Shown here piece by piece: positions 5,171 to 5,573 of a DNA stretch of 5,573 nt. Each line of letters begins with the position of its first letter. Position 1 is the first letter of the stretch. Source of the DNA: Methanosalsum sp. (GTDB lineage Archaea; Halobacteriota; Methanosarcinia; Methanosarcinales; Methanosarcinaceae); the NCBI GenBank assembly GCA_007127385.1, contig SKZM01000231.1:1-5573 (forward strand), in the 5' to 3' direction. The notes under the pieces were generated by a model. It was not told the origin of the DNA and made no database searches. It was given only the letters and a program-made list of their open reading frames with translations. A program made the position numbers and the translations under genes.

Positions 5171-5573
5171 ATGAAAACAAGAACAGTTATAGAAGGAAAT
5201 ACCCGGGTAGAGGTACCATTATCTGAAAACAGTTCAGATATTTCTCCCCCTTCAAGCGTTTTTTATAATCCAGAAATGGAACTGAACAGAGATATCACCG
5301 TTGCCGCAACTCTTGCATATGCCCTGACCATTTCAGATAAAAAAGGAATTCCATTGTCTGAAATAAGGTATATTGATGCTCTTTCAGCATCCGGTATCCG
5401 GGGTCTTAGGGTTGCAAATGAGACAGGGATCAATACAACATTGAATGACTGGAGCAGTGAAGCCTATGAGCTCATACTGAAAAATATCAAAATGAATGAC
5501 CTTTCAGAAAGAGTCGTTGCAACAAGAAATAATGCGAATATTGCTCTTCATGAAAAAAAATATCATATAGTTG
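5171..5573 (+). CDS. trm1: tRNA (guanine(26)-N2)-dimethyltransferase Trm1, 3'-truncated
   Basis: Only the first 134 residues of an expected roughly 380 are in the window. Trm1 uses S-adenosylmethionine to dimethylate the N2 of G26 at the junction of the D and anticodon stems of tRNA. The archaeal-type N-terminus MKTRTVIEGNTRVEVP (1-16), the FYNPEMELNRDITVAA block (31-46, with R40) and SAM-binding motif I, DALSASGIRGLR (69-80, with D69), are clear. TLNDWSSEAYE (90-100) is the motif II acidic loop that contacts the SAM ribose, and ATRNNANIALH (117-127) corresponds to the NxDAN-like motif. The catalytic DPFG-type motif lies past the window end. The ATG at 5171 gives the family's usual start. The 83-bp gap and candidate upstream TATA suggest a transcript separate from the MgtC-like gene. 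Confidence 0.93.
   Translation, partial: MKTRTVIEGNTRVEVPLSENSSDISPPSSVFYNPEMELNRDITVAATLAYALTISDKKGIPLSEIRYIDALSASGIRGLRVANETGINTTLNDWSSEAYELILKNIKMNDLSERVVATRNNANIALHEKKYHIV

Overview
The window looks like a piece of a methanogenic archaeal chromosome, most likely from the Methanosarcinaceae (Methanolobus/Methanococcoides type). This is inferred from an archaeal-type Trm1 tRNA methyltransferase, AT-rich DNA, GGTG-type ribosome binding sites, AT-rich TATA-like boxes and the style of the proteins. No taxonomic marker gene is complete here. All recognisable genes lie on the + strand; no convincing minus-strand gene was found.

Layout: (1) 1-1548 is the 3' two-thirds of a cation-chloride cotransporter (SLC12/APC type) whose start lies before the window. 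(2) 1549-1695 is an AT-rich spacer with a 17-bp perfect palindrome. (3) 1696-2960 is a tnpB-only IS200/IS605 (IS1341-like) element. Its ends can be placed to the base by applying the IS608 guide/cleavage code: TTAC on the left flank pairs with guide AAAG, and TCAC at the right tip pairs with guide GAAG. It holds an apparently intact TnpB and a probable omegaRNA region at its 3' end. (4) 2961-3083 is a spacer with a TATA-like box and an 8-bp-arm inverted repeat in front of a metallophosphoesterase gene. (5) 3084-3737 is a calcineurin-like phosphoesterase. (6) About 3775/3864-5087 is an MgtC/SapB-DUF4010 membrane protein whose true start is obscured: the frame is open and protein-like well upstream of the first ordinary start codon, and one extra G in a five-G run would link it to an ATG. 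(7) 5088-5170 is a short AT-rich spacer. (8) 5171-5573 is the first 134 codons of trm1, cut by the window end.

How the genes work together: the cotransporter and the MgtC-like protein are both membrane proteins plausibly concerned with ion or osmotic balance, while Trm1 is a tRNA modification housekeeping gene. The phosphoesterase and MgtC-like genes are adjacent, co-directional, share one reading frame and probably form an operon. The TnpB element is an insertion between the cotransporter and that operon. The most interesting content is the compact design of the element: its right-end guide, hairpin and tnpB stop codon overlap, the stop is TAG in a lineage that can decode TAG as pyrrolysine, and the ends carry a readable target code.
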